Origin: an uncultured Thiotrichaceae bacterium | GTDB lineage: Bacteria > Pseudomonadota > Gammaproteobacteria > Thiotrichales > Thiotrichaceae | Direction: 5' to 3' | Assembly (NCBI GenBank): GCA_937925855.1 | Contig: CALAMO010000001.1 | Location: 62,001-126,000 of the forward strand | Length of the DNA: 64,000 bases | Part shown: piece after piece, positions 50,189 through 59,550 of the stretch | How positions within the stretch are numbered: the first letter of the stretch is position 1 | How the letters are laid out: each line of letters opens with the position of its first letter | Notes under the pieces: generated by a model | Told to the model about the DNA's origin: nothing | The model's input: the letters and a program-made list of their open reading frames with translations, nothing else | Database searches by the model: none | Translations under genes and position numbers: made by a program

Positions 50189-51196
50189 TTAGCCAGCGAT
50201 TGGCTCCAATTCAGTCAACGGCCAGCGCGGCCTTGGCTGGATAGCTGCCTGATCCATCTGCCCGGCCTGTAGACGCATCGCCCCGGCGTAGGCAATCATT
50301 GCGCCGTTGTCCGTACAAAATTCCAGGCGAGGAAAACAGACTTCAGCCTCTAAATCCTGCAACCGCAGCCGCAGCCGCTTATTCGCCCCCACGCCACCGG
50401 CCACCACCAGCGTATTGCGCCCGCTCTGTTCTAGCGCACGGCGGCACTTAATAAATACCGTATCCACCACCGCATCCTCGAAGGCGCGGGCGATATTGGC
50501 TTTGTCCTGCTGCGTTTGTGCAGATTTCTGCCAGGTATTCAGACTAAAAGTTTTCAGACCGCTAAAGCTGAAATCACAGCCCGGACGATCCGTCATGGGT
50601 CGTGGAAAGCGATAGGCCGTCGGGTCACCCTGCTCCGCCAGCTGCGCCAATAGCGGCCCGCCGGGATAGGCTAAACCCAATAGCTTGGCAGTTTTATCAA
50701 AGGCTTCACCCGCCGCATCATCCACGCTTTCTCCCAACACGCGGTAGTCCCCAAGCTGTGGCACATCCACCAGCAGCGAATGGCCGCCTGAAACCAAGAG
50801 AGCTACAAACGGCAGTTTGGGTGCATTGTCTTCCAGCAGCGGAGCCATCAGATGCCCTTCCATGTGGTGCACACCCAGCGCAGGCACGCCTAAACCCAAG
50901 GCCAGCGAACGCGCCACGGCTGCGCCGGTCATCAATGCACCAATCAGGCCCGGCCCAGCGGTATAGGCTACTCCATCAATCTCTGCCAGCGTCATTTCAG
51001 CCGCTGCCAGCACCTCGCGAATCAGCGGCAACACGCGCCGAATATGATCACGCGACGCCAGCTCAGGCACAACCCCACCGTATTCAGCATGCATTTTGAC
51101 CTGACTGAATAAACGATGGGCCAATAGACCGTGATGCGTGTCATACACTGCCACGCCAGTTTCATCACAGGAAGATTCTATGCCAAGCACACGCAT
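50189..51196 (-). CDS. tsaD: tRNA N6-adenosine threonylcarbamoyltransferase
   Basis: 335 residues from the ATG at 51196 ([14 protein letters not shown]), the universal TsaD start; an open frame further upstream adds nothing conserved. The iron-binding HHMEGHL motif and [10 protein letters not shown] are present, and the C-terminal [12 protein letters not shown] closes the ASKHA fold. It transfers the threonylcarbamoyl group to A37 of tRNAs with TsaB and TsaE. It is convergent with lgt, nine bases apart. Confidence 0.96.
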   Translation of the reverse strand: MRVLGIESSCDETGVAVYDTHHGLLAHRLFSQVKMHAEYGGVVPELASRDHIRRVLPLIREVLAAAEMTLAEIDGVAYTAGPGLIGALMTGAAVARSLALGLGVPALGVHHMEGHLMAPLLEDNAPKLPFVALLVSGGHSLLVDVPQLGDYRVLGESVDDAAGEAFDKTAKLLGLAYPGGPLLAQLAEQGDPTAYRFPRPMTDRPGCDFSFSGLKTFSLNTWQKSAQTQQDKANIARAFEDAVVDTVFIKCRRALEQSGRNTLVVAGGVGANKRLRLRLQDLEAEVCFPRLEFCTDNGAMIAYAGAMRLQAGQMDQAAIQPRPRWPLTELEPIAG

Positions 51197-51390
51197 TAGG
51201 GATTTGCCGCCCGTCAAAACCCCCATTATAAACGCAGCACGGACTGCGAGTACACGCACCTCACCGCCTAAGGCAAAATAAATTCCAGGAATTTTTGATC
51301 AGGCTAAATAAATACAGTTTGGACTAACCAAGACGGCGCGTTAGCGGTAAGATGTTGTGTGTATTTACTCACAATCCGCACAGTGCACTC

Positions 51391-51909
51391 ATGACCAAAA
51401 CCCTATTTAAATCCCTGTCCATCGCCGTCCTCACCATTTCCGACACCCGCACTGAGGCTGAAGATGTCTCTGGCAAGCTGTTAGTGAGCAAACTGACGGA
51501 GGCGGGCCACCACTGCGCTGAAAAAGCATTGGTGCGTGATGATAAATACGCCATTCGGGCCGTTATTTCGCGCTGGATTGCGGACGACGACGTGCAGGCC
51601 GTGCTAACCACTGGCGGCACCGGCATCACTGGTCGTGATGGCACACCTGAAGCCGTCCAACCCCTGCTGGACAAAGAAATCGAAGGTTTCGGCGAAATGT
51701 TTCGCGTACTGTCTTATGCAGAAATCAAAACCTCGACGCTACAGTCGCGCACTCTGTGTGGCGTGGCAAACAGTACCTACATCTTCTGTCTGCCAGGCTC
51801 TAGCGGAGCCTGTCGCTTGGGCTGGGATAAACTGATCGTGGAACAGCTGGATAACCGCACCCTGCCCTGTAATCTAGTGATGTTAATGCCTCGGCTTAAC
51901 GAAAGTTAA
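51391..51909 (+). CDS. moaB: MoaB/MogA-family molybdenum cofactor protein
   Basis: 172 residues from the ATG at 51391. The molybdopterin-binding fold shows SIAVLTISDTRTEAEDVSG, LTTGGTGITGRDGTPEAV and FCLPGSSGACRLGWD. The MoaB/MogA group adenylates or binds molybdopterin; MoaB-like length and the trimer-type sequence favour MoaB. Its last seven or eight residues (MPRLNES) are encoded by the first copy of a 23-bp tandem repeat, so the tail may be a recent addition. Confidence 0.9.
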   Translation: MTKTLFKSLSIAVLTISDTRTEAEDVSGKLLVSKLTEAGHHCAEKALVRDDKYAIRAVISRWIADDDVQAVLTTGGTGITGRDGTPEAVQPLLDKEIEGFGEMFRVLSYAEIKTSTLQSRTLCGVANSTYIFCLPGSSGACRLGWDKLIVEQLDNRTLPCNLVMLMPRLNES

Positions 51910-51970
51910 TGCCTCGGCTTAACGAAAGTTAACGCCTCGGCTCAACGAAAGTTAAGCCGAGGCATTAACG
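51883..51970. repeat. Three 23-bp direct repeats plus an inverted half-copy, terminator-like
   Basis: Three consecutive 23-base units start at 51883, 51906 and 51929, each with the core GCCTCGGCTTAACGAAAG; the third has two changes. From 51952 the sequence TTAAGCCGAGGCATTAA is the reverse complement of the unit start. The last unit and this inverted copy form a stem of about 17 bp between convergent moaB and sdaA. The first unit is inside moaB. Confidence 0.85.
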
Positions 51971-51979
51971 CTTAGTTCA

Positions 51980-53368
51980 TCAGCACTCAATCACATTAAC
52001 CGCCAGCCCGCCCCGCGCCGTTTCTTTGTACTTGGTTTTCATATCGGCCCCCGTTTCACGCATGGTCTTAATTACTTTATCCAGCGAAACAAAGTGCTTG
52101 CCGTCGCCACGCAGTGCCATGCGTGAGGCATTAATCGCTTTAACGGCCCCCATTGCATTACGCTCAATGCAGGGCACCTGCACTAAGCCTCCAATCGGAT
52201 CACACGTTAGCCCAAGGTTATGCTCCATCGCAATTTCCGCCGCGTTTTCCACCTGTTCCGGCGTTCCACCCAGTATCTCTGCCAGCGCCCCCGCTGCCAT
52301 CGAACAAGCTGAGCCAACTTCGCCTTGACAGCCAACCTCGGCACCAGAAATTGACGCATTTTCCTTATACAAAATAGCAATAGCACCCGCCGTTAATAAA
52401 AACCGCACGACGCCCTCGTCATTCGCACCGTGAATAAAGCGCTGGTAGTAGTGCAGCACCGCTGGAATAATACCCGCGGCCCCATTGGTTGGGGCCGTGA
52501 CTACCCGGCCACCTGCCGCATTCTCTTCATTCACCGCCAGCGCAAATAAATTAACCCAGTCCATTGCCCCCATGGGATCAAGACGGTTCGCCTCTTCGTG
52601 TTGGAGCTTTGTATACAGCTGGGCAGCCCGCCGCTTTACTTTCAGACCACCCGGCAATATACCCTGCGTTTTACACCCACTGCGGACACAAGCCTGCATT
52701 ACCTGCCAGATATGCAGCAGTTTTGCGCGCACTTCAGCCTCGGACAGCCAGACCTGTTCATTCTGCAACATCAGCTCGCTAATCGATAAGCCGTGTTCTT
52801 CACACAAGCTCAGCAAGCCCGCCGCCGTATTAAAGGCATAAGGCAACGCAGTAGCATCTTCGATAATGGGCGATGCCGCCGCATCACCCGCACTAATTTC
52901 CGGGTTCACCACAAAACCGCCACCCACTGAATAATAGGTGGTCTGCTGCAAACGTTTCCCGCCGGCGTCAAAAGCATGAAAAATCATACCATTGGGGTGA
53001 CCCGGCAGCGTTTTGCGCCGGAAAAATACCAGATCCTGCTGTGGATCAAATTCCAGCAGCCGACAGCCTGCCAAATCCAGTGTTTTACTCTCGGCGATCT
53101 GCTGCATCCGCTGGGGAATACTTGAGGTGTCAACCGTTTCTGGGTCATCGCCTTCCAACCCCAGAAGAATTGCTTTATCAGAGCCATGCCCTTTACCGGT
53201 CGCCCCAAGTGAGCCGTATAAATCAATCTGCACTCTGGCAACCTGATCAAACAGATCCTGACGACGTAAACGACCGATAAACCGGTTGGCGGCGCGCATT
53301 GGGCCGACCGTGTGTGAACTTGATGGGCCAATACCAACTTTGAAAATATCGAAGACGCTGATTGCCAT
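51980..53368 (-). CDS. sdaA: L-serine ammonia-lyase (iron-sulphur type)
   Basis: 462 residues from the ATG at 53368, giving the standard beginning [18 protein letters not shown]. It is a single-chain enzyme: a beta domain first, then an alpha domain with the cluster-ligand cysteines in [33 protein letters not shown]. It deaminates L-serine to pyruvate and ammonia using a [4Fe-4S] cluster. A longer frame to 53431 is not supported. A perfect palindrome lies 49 bases upstream of the start. Confidence 0.95.
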   Translation of the reverse strand: MAISVFDIFKVGIGPSSSHTVGPMRAANRFIGRLRRQDLFDQVARVQIDLYGSLGATGKGHGSDKAILLGLEGDDPETVDTSSIPQRMQQIAESKTLDLAGCRLLEFDPQQDLVFFRRKTLPGHPNGMIFHAFDAGGKRLQQTTYYSVGGGFVVNPEISAGDAAASPIIEDATALPYAFNTAAGLLSLCEEHGLSISELMLQNEQVWLSEAEVRAKLLHIWQVMQACVRSGCKTQGILPGGLKVKRRAAQLYTKLQHEEANRLDPMGAMDWVNLFALAVNEENAAGGRVVTAPTNGAAGIIPAVLHYYQRFIHGANDEGVVRFLLTAGAIAILYKENASISGAEVGCQGEVGSACSMAAGALAEILGGTPEQVENAAEIAMEHNLGLTCDPIGGLVQVPCIERNAMGAVKAINASRMALRGDGKHFVSLDKVIKTMRETGADMKTKYKETARGGLAVNVIEC

Positions 53369-53416
53369 AGTGCTAATGCTGCCTGCCAAATAAAAGGATG
53401 CAGTTATCACATTCAC

Positions 53417-53430
53417 TGACTGATCAGTCA
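53417..53430. promoter_or_regulatory. Perfect 14-bp palindrome upstream of sdaA (operator candidate)
   Basis: TGACTGATCAGTCA is a complete 14-base palindrome, 49 bases before the sdaA start. Its form resembles operators of TetR-family repressors. No such regulator is encoded nearby, so the assignment is inference. Confidence 0.5.
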
Positions 53431-53493
53431 ATCATTTCTTGCTATGCCAAAAGAGGTACGCAGTGTGGGTATAGCGCCTGAGCTAATCGCTAT

Positions 53494-54552
53494 TTAGGCG
53501 AGCTGCTTAGTGCGCGGCCAAGCATTTAATACAGCATGGATCAGGGTCGCCAATGGAATAGCAAAGAATACACCCCACACGCCCCAAACAGCGCCAAACA
53601 CTAAGACCGCTGCGATAATAGCCGCAGGATGTAGATTCACAATGCCAGAAAACAGCAGTGGCACCAAGAGATTACCATCGAAGAATTGGATGACGGCATA
53701 AACCATCATCACCCAGATAAAATCAGAGTTATAGCCCCATTGAAAGTAGGCCACAATTGCAATGGGGAGCGTAACCAAGGCCGCCCCCACATACGGGATA
53801 AGCACGGAAATACCAACTAGAAAAGACAGCAGCACCGCATACTGTAAATCGAACCACAGAAAGGCGATAAATGTTGCAACCCAGATAATCAGGATTTCCA
53901 GAAACTTACCGCGAACATAGTTACCAATCTTGCCGTTGACCTCATGCCATACTTTGACTACCAAACCCTTATCGCGCGGTAAAAAGGTTCCAAACCACTC
54001 CATAATCATCTGCTTATCTTTCAAGAAGAAAAAGACTAACAGCGGCACCACAATCAGGTAAACCATGAAGGCAATGATGTCAAAAACGGAAGCAATGGAA
54101 AAACTGAGAATTTGCTGAGAAGCGCTCGTCACCTGCGTTTTAACAGAGGACAGAATTTCTAGCACCACCTGCTCTGAGACAAAGGCCGGGTACTTCTCTG
54201 GCAGCAGCATGACCACACTCTGTCCGGTCGCTAACATACCCGGAATCTCAAGCACAAACTGCGTAGCCTGTTTGAACAACAGCGGCGCTAGCACAAACAA
54301 GATCAACAACAGTAGCAAAATGAAGAAACTAAAGACCAACAGCACAGAAATAAAACGCGGCACTTTAAAGGCGCGCAACAGATCAACCCCACCGTCCAGC
54401 AAATACGCAATGATGACCGCTGCTAGCAATGGGGCCAGAATATCGCCCGCCAGGACGACAGTGACCAAACCAAACAGCAGCAGCAACGCCAGAATAGCCA
54501 CCTGAGGGTTAGAGAAATGTTGGTTATACCAATCGTTGAGCAACTTGATCAT
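53494..54552 (-). CDS. AI-2E family (PerM-like) membrane protein
   Basis: 352 residues with about eight transmembrane helices and the family's long amphipathic middle; VGISVLIPYVGAALVTLP and the FFDGNLLVPLLFSGIVNLHP stretch (seen as FDGNLLVPLLFSG and VNLHP) are typical. Members move small molecules or ions; some export AI-2, which is not implied here. Its start overlaps the upstream gene by four bases. Confidence 0.88.
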   Translation of the reverse strand: MIKLLNDWYNQHFSNPQVAILALLLLFGLVTVVLAGDILAPLLAAVIIAYLLDGGVDLLRAFKVPRFISVLLVFSFFILLLLLILFVLAPLLFKQATQFVLEIPGMLATGQSVVMLLPEKYPAFVSEQVVLEILSSVKTQVTSASQQILSFSIASVFDIIAFMVYLIVVPLLVFFFLKDKQMIMEWFGTFLPRDKGLVVKVWHEVNGKIGNYVRGKFLEILIIWVATFIAFLWFDLQYAVLLSFLVGISVLIPYVGAALVTLPIAIVAYFQWGYNSDFIWVMMVYAVIQFFDGNLLVPLLFSGIVNLHPAAIIAAVLVFGAVWGVWGVFFAIPLATLIHAVLNAWPRTKQLA

Positions 54553-54992
54553 GCTGGTTCAGACCCATCTGTGGTTGGACAGTTCTGTTCGAAGTCATTT
54601 CTTAACTGATGGTAATGTTCGGCAAACAACTGCTCCAACTCATCAATGACATCCGCTGCGGCTCGCCCCTGCGTCACATGTTCTGCCATCAAGTCGGAAG
54701 CTTTGTGTAATAGTTTTTCTTTGTTAATCATTGGGTAAGTAGCTGTCAAACGTTTGATTGCCATGATAACACTTTCTGCTTCAGGTCGTTGCAAATCTTC
54801 CGGCAGCGGAAAACGAATTTCATCCACTTCGAGCGGTAACTCCTCCGCAGACGCCACCAAAAACTCGGCAAAGCGCAGTAGGGTGGTCTGTTGCTCTGTA
54901 TTTAAGGCGCGCAACAAATCATGCAAGCGCTGCTCAACGGCAGTAGCCTGCACGGAAGTGGGTGTGGCAATGGATTTGGCAAAGACAGGCAA
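54549..54992 (-). CDS. Uncharacterised helical protein upstream of the AI-2E gene
   Basis: 147 residues, predicted mostly helical and acidic (LHDLLRALNTEQQTTLLRFA, then FPLPEDLQRPEAESVIMAIK and a long C-terminal helix). No membrane segment. I recognise no function. The four-base overlap with the AI-2E gene implies one operon and translational coupling. Confidence 0.6.
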   Translation of the reverse strand: MPVFAKSIATPTSVQATAVEQRLHDLLRALNTEQQTTLLRFAEFLVASAEELPLEVDEIRFPLPEDLQRPEAESVIMAIKRLTATYPMINKEKLLHKASDLMAEHVTQGRAAADVIDELEQLFAEHYHQLRNDFEQNCPTTDGSEPA

Positions 54993-55033
54993 GCTATGCC
55001 CCCTAGGGTAGAATTGTCGCTATTCTACTGATA

Positions 55034-55064
55034 TTGTTCACAGAAAGAAAACTCCTGTGAACAA
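55034..55064. terminator. Perfect 10-bp inverted repeat between LysR gene and the helical-protein gene
   Basis: TTGTTCACAG (55034-55043) and CTGTGAACAA (55055-55064) with an 11-base loop. It lies after the LysR stop and before the next minus-strand start. It could terminate the LysR transcript or serve as an operator for the downstream pair. Confidence 0.5.
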
Positions 55065-55162
55065 ATGACAGAGAATCTAGCGCTCAAACACCCCAGACAT
55101 CGAGGATAAGCAAGAAAGCACTCACGGAGACTATGCAAGACACAAAACGACCTGTCTATTAA

Positions 55163-56080
55163 TTAGGCTGCAGATTGTGCCTGTTGCGCCTGTTTACAAT
55201 AGTTTCGGGCAAACTCTAATAGCTCTTCCATCGCGGGCACTTTGAACTTTTGACGCTGCCGGACAAAAGAGAAATCCCGGGATAAGGGCGGCTGCATCGG
55301 CAGGCTCACCAATGTCCCCAGTTTTAACTCTTTAACGATGCTCGCGCTCGACACAATTGACAGCCCCATACCGGCTTCAACGGCACCTTTAACCGCTTCA
55401 GGGCTACCCAATTCCAAACAATTATTAACGGCATGTTTGTCCACACCTTGCTCTAGGAAATAGTCGATAGTCACTTCCCGCGTACCCGAGCCTTCTTCCC
55501 GGCAAATAAACGGATGCTGCATTAATTCCTGTACCGTCACCTGCTTCAGTCCAGCCATAGGGTGCTGTGGCGGTACAATGGCGACCAATTCGTCTGTACG
55601 ACACACTTCAACCAGCAAATTTTTATTATTAACCGGCCCTTCAACCACCCCCAAGTCAATGACATTATTCTCAACCATCGACACAATACCTTCGGTATTA
55701 GAGACGCGCAGGCGTAGTTTAACGTCCATATTCTTAGCTTTAAAATCACCGAGTAACGCGGGTAACATATATTCTGAAATAGTGGTGCTCGCACCAATAG
55801 TCAATGAACCACTAATGTCGTCCGTCATTTCACGGATTGCATTTTCCATCTCATTGTAATGTTCAAAAATTTTCTCGGAATACTCGAAAACAATTGCCCC
55901 TGCTTCCGTTAACGAAACACGGTTGTGCGTGCGATCAAAAAGCCTGGTATCAAACTGATCTTCCAGCTGACGTATTTGAAACGTCACTGCAGGCTGTGTC
56001 ATGTGTAACACTTCAGCGGCTTTGGTAAAGCTCAGCAAGCGCGCAACCGCATGAAAGACCTGTAATCTTCTGTCTGACAT
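55163..56080 (-). CDS. LysR-family regulator (CysL/CbbR-like)
   Basis: 305 residues. The helix-turn-helix FHAVARLLSFTKAAEVLHMT with QPAVTFQIRQLE, and LFDRTHNRVSLTEAG, then an effector domain (TIGASTTISEYMLP, DLGVVEGPV, FICREEGSGTREV). The last motif is typical of the CysL/CbbR/YeiE subgroup, which senses sulphur, nitrogen or carbon metabolites. It is followed on the same strand by nothing close. It may regulate the rubrerythrin cluster upstream, but the intervening 640 bases weaken that. Confidence 0.88.
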   Translation of the reverse strand: MSDRRLQVFHAVARLLSFTKAAEVLHMTQPAVTFQIRQLEDQFDTRLFDRTHNRVSLTEAGAIVFEYSEKIFEHYNEMENAIREMTDDISGSLTIGASTTISEYMLPALLGDFKAKNMDVKLRLRVSNTEGIVSMVENNVIDLGVVEGPVNNKNLLVEVCRTDELVAIVPPQHPMAGLKQVTVQELMQHPFICREEGSGTREVTIDYFLEQGVDKHAVNNCLELGSPEAVKGAVEAGMGLSIVSSASIVKELKLGTLVSLPMQPPLSRDFSFVRQRQKFKVPAMEELLEFARNYCKQAQQAQSAA

Positions 56081-56721
56081 GAAAAACTATTCTCCTTATA
56101 GTGACACTGCAAATGTCGAATGCCGAGGCAGGGGTTATAGCCTCATAGCAAGCCATCCGACATATCTATCCAGTCATCCGTTCTGGTAGTATCTTGCAAA
56201 GATGCAACAGAAACTTCCGCAGACTGCGACATAAATTCTATCTATTAATTTCAAGAAATCCATAGTGTATAGAATAGGACAATTAGATACTTTCAGCTTT
56301 GATTAATCCATGATGTTTATCAACAAACCCTGAAAACCGATGAACTGCAGTTATTTCGGTCTGAGCCACCTCTAAATGCTTGTATATGCCAGGAGGACTG
56401 CTCAAGCAAACCGCGTTACTGCTAGCCGCAGACAGCTAATAGTCGAAAACACACACGACTGGCTACCCGCAAAAAAAACAATACTGATAAATTTATACCG
56501 AATCATAAAATATTATACACATTAAGAGTGAGCAATATCCTTAATTTTGTCATAGGCAATCAATACACTAGATTACGACAATCACGGTAGGGTCCATTTA
56601 AAAACATTCAATGAAGCAGCAACATCACTATCGCGATACTATAGAGCTTTTTGATGATACACGGTGGTAGATTTATTTATGAACATAGGGAGCGAACGCC
56701 CCCTAGTATTACGGCGGGCTA
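56081..56721. other. Long AT-rich non-coding region
   Basis: About 640 bases without a convincing gene. A 49-codon frame from 56376 to 56525 has an AGGAGG just inside it but no recognisable product. A hairpin AGGGAGCG / CGCCCCCT at 56686-56703 lies just past the DUF3501 stop and is probably its terminator. The left part should hold the LysR promoter. Confidence 0.5.
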
Positions 56722-57303
56722 TCAGTCCAGGTCCGCAGCCAGCGAACGCAGGCTTTCCGCAGCCAGCTCAACTTGATAATTATAGTGGGCATGCTCCGTT
56801 CCCATCGACACCCCTGCCGCCTGCTTGACCGCAGCGCACATTTCAGGACTGAGCTCAAAACGCATGAAGTGCACCGAGGAGGTTTTTTCATCCGTCTCAC
56901 GCTCCAGGTCTTCATTGCAAATAGGGTAGACCTTGGCAAAGCCTGTAACTTGCACCCAGGTCTGGCGCTCAATCCCAATCAATTTAGCCAGCCACTGCTT
57001 GCGCTCGCTTTCCACTGGAAATTCCAGCATAAAAGTTGCTTTCCAGTTGCGGCCACTAGGTACCAACGCATTATAAGCATCCAACTCTTCCTGGATGCCT
57101 GCGGCATCAAAAATCTTCTCAATCCGCAGCATTTCTTGAACTTGATACTGCATGGTCAGTTGGTCTTCAAAATAAAGCGTCGCATTGGGGCCAAGCGCAA
57201 TTTTACGCGCTGCCTTATGGGCGATAACCTTGGCTCGAAAATCGGAACGTTGCTCCGAATACGCTTCCAAGCTCATCAAATCAGCACGAGTTAACTCTGT
57301 CAT
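56722..57303 (-). CDS. DUF3501 family protein
   Basis: 193 residues: LTRADLMSLEAYSEQRSDFR at the start, LYFEDQLTMQYQVQEMLRIE in the middle, FMRFELSPEM and THE HYNYQ-type end (MGTEHAHYNYQVEL). This family occurs together with rubrerythrin and a GlpC-like iron-sulphur protein, as here. Function unknown; a role in peroxide or redox handling is inferred from neighbours. It lies 38 bases after the iron-sulphur gene on the same strand. Confidence 0.85.
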   Translation of the reverse strand: MTELTRADLMSLEAYSEQRSDFRAKVIAHKAARKIALGPNATLYFEDQLTMQYQVQEMLRIEKIFDAAGIQEELDAYNALVPSGRNWKATFMLEFPVESERKQWLAKLIGIERQTWVQVTGFAKVYPICNEDLERETDEKTSSVHFMRFELSPEMCAAVKQAAGVSMGTEHAHYNYQVELAAESLRSLAADLD

Positions 57304-57341
57304 TTTTATCTCCGGGGTCAGTCTAGCGTGTCCAGGGGGCG

Positions 57342-58697
57342 TTAAGCCAAACCATAAGCAATGCGCAGCATCGTCATTGGGTGAGTCGGCGGCATGGCCT
57401 CCGCGCCCAAACCATTCTCAATCTGGTGTCCAGCCATTGGGCAGTCACTGCCATAATAATCCGGCTGTGCCTGCTTCACTTTGTTAAATATGGGGCGACA
57501 GATCTTCATCGAAATATCATGAAATTCCTCTTTCACCGCATAAGTACCATCATGCCCAGAACAGCGTTCCAACAGCTCCAGCTCAGTGTCCGGTATCAGT
57601 GACAGCACTTCGCGCGTCTTGTAGCCGATATTCTGTACCCGCAGGTGACAGGAAGCGTGATAGCTGACTTTACCCAATGATTCAGGGAAATCTTTGTTCA
57701 ACAGGCCCTGTTTCTCACGCAGCATCAGATACTCAAACGGATCAAAAATATGCTGCTTTACGCGCTGCACATCAGCATCATCTGGAAACATTAGCGGCAG
57801 TTCCTGTTTGAACATCAGCACACACGACGGTACTGGGCCAACAATATCCCAACCCTGGTCGATCATGGCGATCATTTCAGGAATATTGACTTCCTTGGCG
57901 GCAGCCACCGCCTCCAGATCGCCCAGCTCTAGCTTGGGCATACCGCAGCACTGCTCTTTATCCAGCAGGTTAACGGGAATGGCGTTGTGTTCGAATACCT
58001 TGACCAAATCTTCCAAAATATGCGGCTCGTTATAATTACCATAACAGGTCGCAAACAACGCCACCTTGCCCTGAGTACGCCCAGCAGGCTTGGCTTGCAC
58101 CGCCGCACGAGTGAGGCGTGAATTACTACCTGATAAGCGTTTGCGCCCTGTGTTGGTATGATAATCCGGCACTTTAGCCGCGGGGTGTACGCCCATTGCT
58201 TGCTGCAAACCCTTACGGAACAGTCGGTTTTTATTCAGCGTATTCACCGTCTGCGCCACCACCGGAATGCCCGCCAACTTACCAACCGCATCCGTCGAAC
58301 TTAATACCTTATCGCGGACTGTGGTCTCACCTTTTTTATGTTTAATCGCTTTAGCCCGCAGCATCAAATGCGGGAAATCAATATTCCATTCGTGGGGCGG
58401 CGTGTACGGACACTTCGTCATATAGCACAGGTCACACAAATAACAATGATCCACCACTTTCCAGTAGTCTGCTTTCGCGACACCGTCGACTTCAAAGGTG
58501 TCAGATTCATCAACTAAATCAAACAGCGTCGGAAAGGAATGACACAGGCTGACACAGCGGCGACAGCCGTGACATAGATCGAACACGCGCTCCATCTCAT
58601 CCAGCACCGCCTCTTCGTTATAAAATTCCGGGTTTTTCCAGTCGAGCGCATGGCGTGTGGGAGCTGCTAAACTGCCTTCGCGTTGTGGGGTGGCCAT
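57342..58697 (-). CDS. GlpC/HdrB-like iron-sulphur protein with CCG domains
   Basis: 451 residues from the ATG at 58697, with GCAGGAGAA before it. Two 4Fe-4S motifs at the N-terminus (CHGCRRCVSLCHSFP and CYLCDLCYMTKCPY), then two cysteine-rich CCG-type segments (LDKEQCCGMPKLELG, and SYHASCHLR with a later ERCSGHDG). It lacks a flavin domain. The architecture fits an electron-transfer subunit of the glycerol-3-phosphate dehydrogenase C/heterodisulphide reductase group; in this cluster it probably passes electrons to rubrerythrin. Confidence 0.87.
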   Translation of the reverse strand: MATPQREGSLAAPTRHALDWKNPEFYNEEAVLDEMERVFDLCHGCRRCVSLCHSFPTLFDLVDESDTFEVDGVAKADYWKVVDHCYLCDLCYMTKCPYTPPHEWNIDFPHLMLRAKAIKHKKGETTVRDKVLSSTDAVGKLAGIPVVAQTVNTLNKNRLFRKGLQQAMGVHPAAKVPDYHTNTGRKRLSGSNSRLTRAAVQAKPAGRTQGKVALFATCYGNYNEPHILEDLVKVFEHNAIPVNLLDKEQCCGMPKLELGDLEAVAAAKEVNIPEMIAMIDQGWDIVGPVPSCVLMFKQELPLMFPDDADVQRVKQHIFDPFEYLMLREKQGLLNKDFPESLGKVSYHASCHLRVQNIGYKTREVLSLIPDTELELLERCSGHDGTYAVKEEFHDISMKICRPIFNKVKQAQPDYYGSDCPMAGHQIENGLGAEAMPPTHPMTMLRIAYGLA

Positions 58698-58781
58698 GAG
58701 TATATTCTCCTGCAACTGTTTTTGATGAGTTAAGCGCTAGGACAGACATTAACGTCGGCCCAGTGAATGGGACACTATAAA

Positions 58782-58818
58782 CGCAGAAAGCCAACGGATG
58801 GCCCGTCAGCTTTCTGCG
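58782..58818 (-). terminator. Hairpin between rubrerythrin and the iron-sulphur gene
   Basis: CGCAGAAAGC (58782-58791) and GCTTTCTGCG (58809-58818) form a perfect 10-bp stem, with an inner ACGG/CCGT pair. On the minus strand it is followed by TTTATAG. It lies just past the rubrerythrin stop, so it would end or attenuate that transcript and lower expression of the downstream genes. Confidence 0.65.
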
Positions 58819-58838
58819 AAACCGTTTAGAAATCGCTG

Positions 58839-59258
58839 TTAAGCGTCCAAGCTATCCAGTGCTTTCTGGAAACGGTTGGCATGGGAACGCTCTGCTTTAG
58901 CCAGCGTTTCAAACCAGTCAGCTACTTCATCAAAGCCCTCGTCACGCGCGTCTTTCGCCATACCCGGATACATATCGGTGTATTCGTGCGTTTCACCAGC
59001 AATCGCCGCTTTCAGGTTGTCCGCAGTGCCACCAATAGGCAGGCCAGTTGCCGGATCACCCGCCGCTTCCAGGTATTCCAAGTGACCGTGGGCGTGCCCA
59101 GTTTCACCTTCCGCTGTTGAACGGAACACAGTTGAAACATCGTTATAGCCTTCAACATCCGCTTTTGCCGCAAAATAAAGGTAACGACGGTTCGCCTGTG
59201 ATTCGCCTGAAAAAGCATCCTTCAGGTTTTGCTCAGTCTTACTGCCTTTCAATTCCAT
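58839..59258 (-). CDS. Rubrerythrin family diiron protein (no rubredoxin domain)
   Basis: 139 residues from the ATG at 59258. An ATG two codons earlier is closer to AGGAG, but the spacing favours this one. Four helices carry the diiron ligands in [39 protein letters not shown] and [12 protein letters not shown]. The C-terminal rubredoxin of classical rubrerythrins is missing; the iron-sulphur protein downstream may supply electrons. The family reduces peroxide. Confidence 0.9.
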   Translation of the reverse strand: MELKGSKTEQNLKDAFSGESQANRRYLYFAAKADVEGYNDVSTVFRSTAEGETGHAHGHLEYLEAAGDPATGLPIGGTADNLKAAIAGETHEYTDMYPGMAKDARDEGFDEVADWFETLAKAERSHANRFQKALDSLDA

Positions 59259-59550
59259 GTACATGACTCCTGTGTCATCAGTTAACAAAATGGTATGCTT
59301 GCTACGCATGTTAACGCCATTATTAGCGCTGGCAAAAATAACCTGCATAATGTAGAAGATAGTGTTTTCAAGTTCCAATAGAATATTTTGAATATTTCAA
59401 TTCAAAAAACCGGATATTCCACGCCCGGCAATGGCGTACTATCGCTTAAAAATTCGGGTTGCACAACATACACACCACAGCACGACAAGCGAACATCTAA
59501 TATGCCCTGCCTTTATGACCCGCAGCGCATCAGTCACCAAGGAGGACGAC
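59259..59550. promoter_or_regulatory. Divergent region between rubrerythrin and DUF3530 genes
   Basis: 292 bases hold the promoters of both genes. A small perfect inverted repeat TTGAATATTTCAA lies at 59388-59400 within an AT-rich segment and could be a regulator site. Open frames running into both genes from here show no conserved sequence. Confidence 0.4.

Noticed and set aside
51883-51970. Possible CRISPR-like array
   Set aside because: Repeats are directly adjacent with no spacers, only three copies, and end in an inverted copy; a multiplied terminator fits better.
56376-56525. Frame of 49 codons in the long non-coding region
   Set aside because: AGGAGG lies inside rather than before the frame; no similarity recognised.
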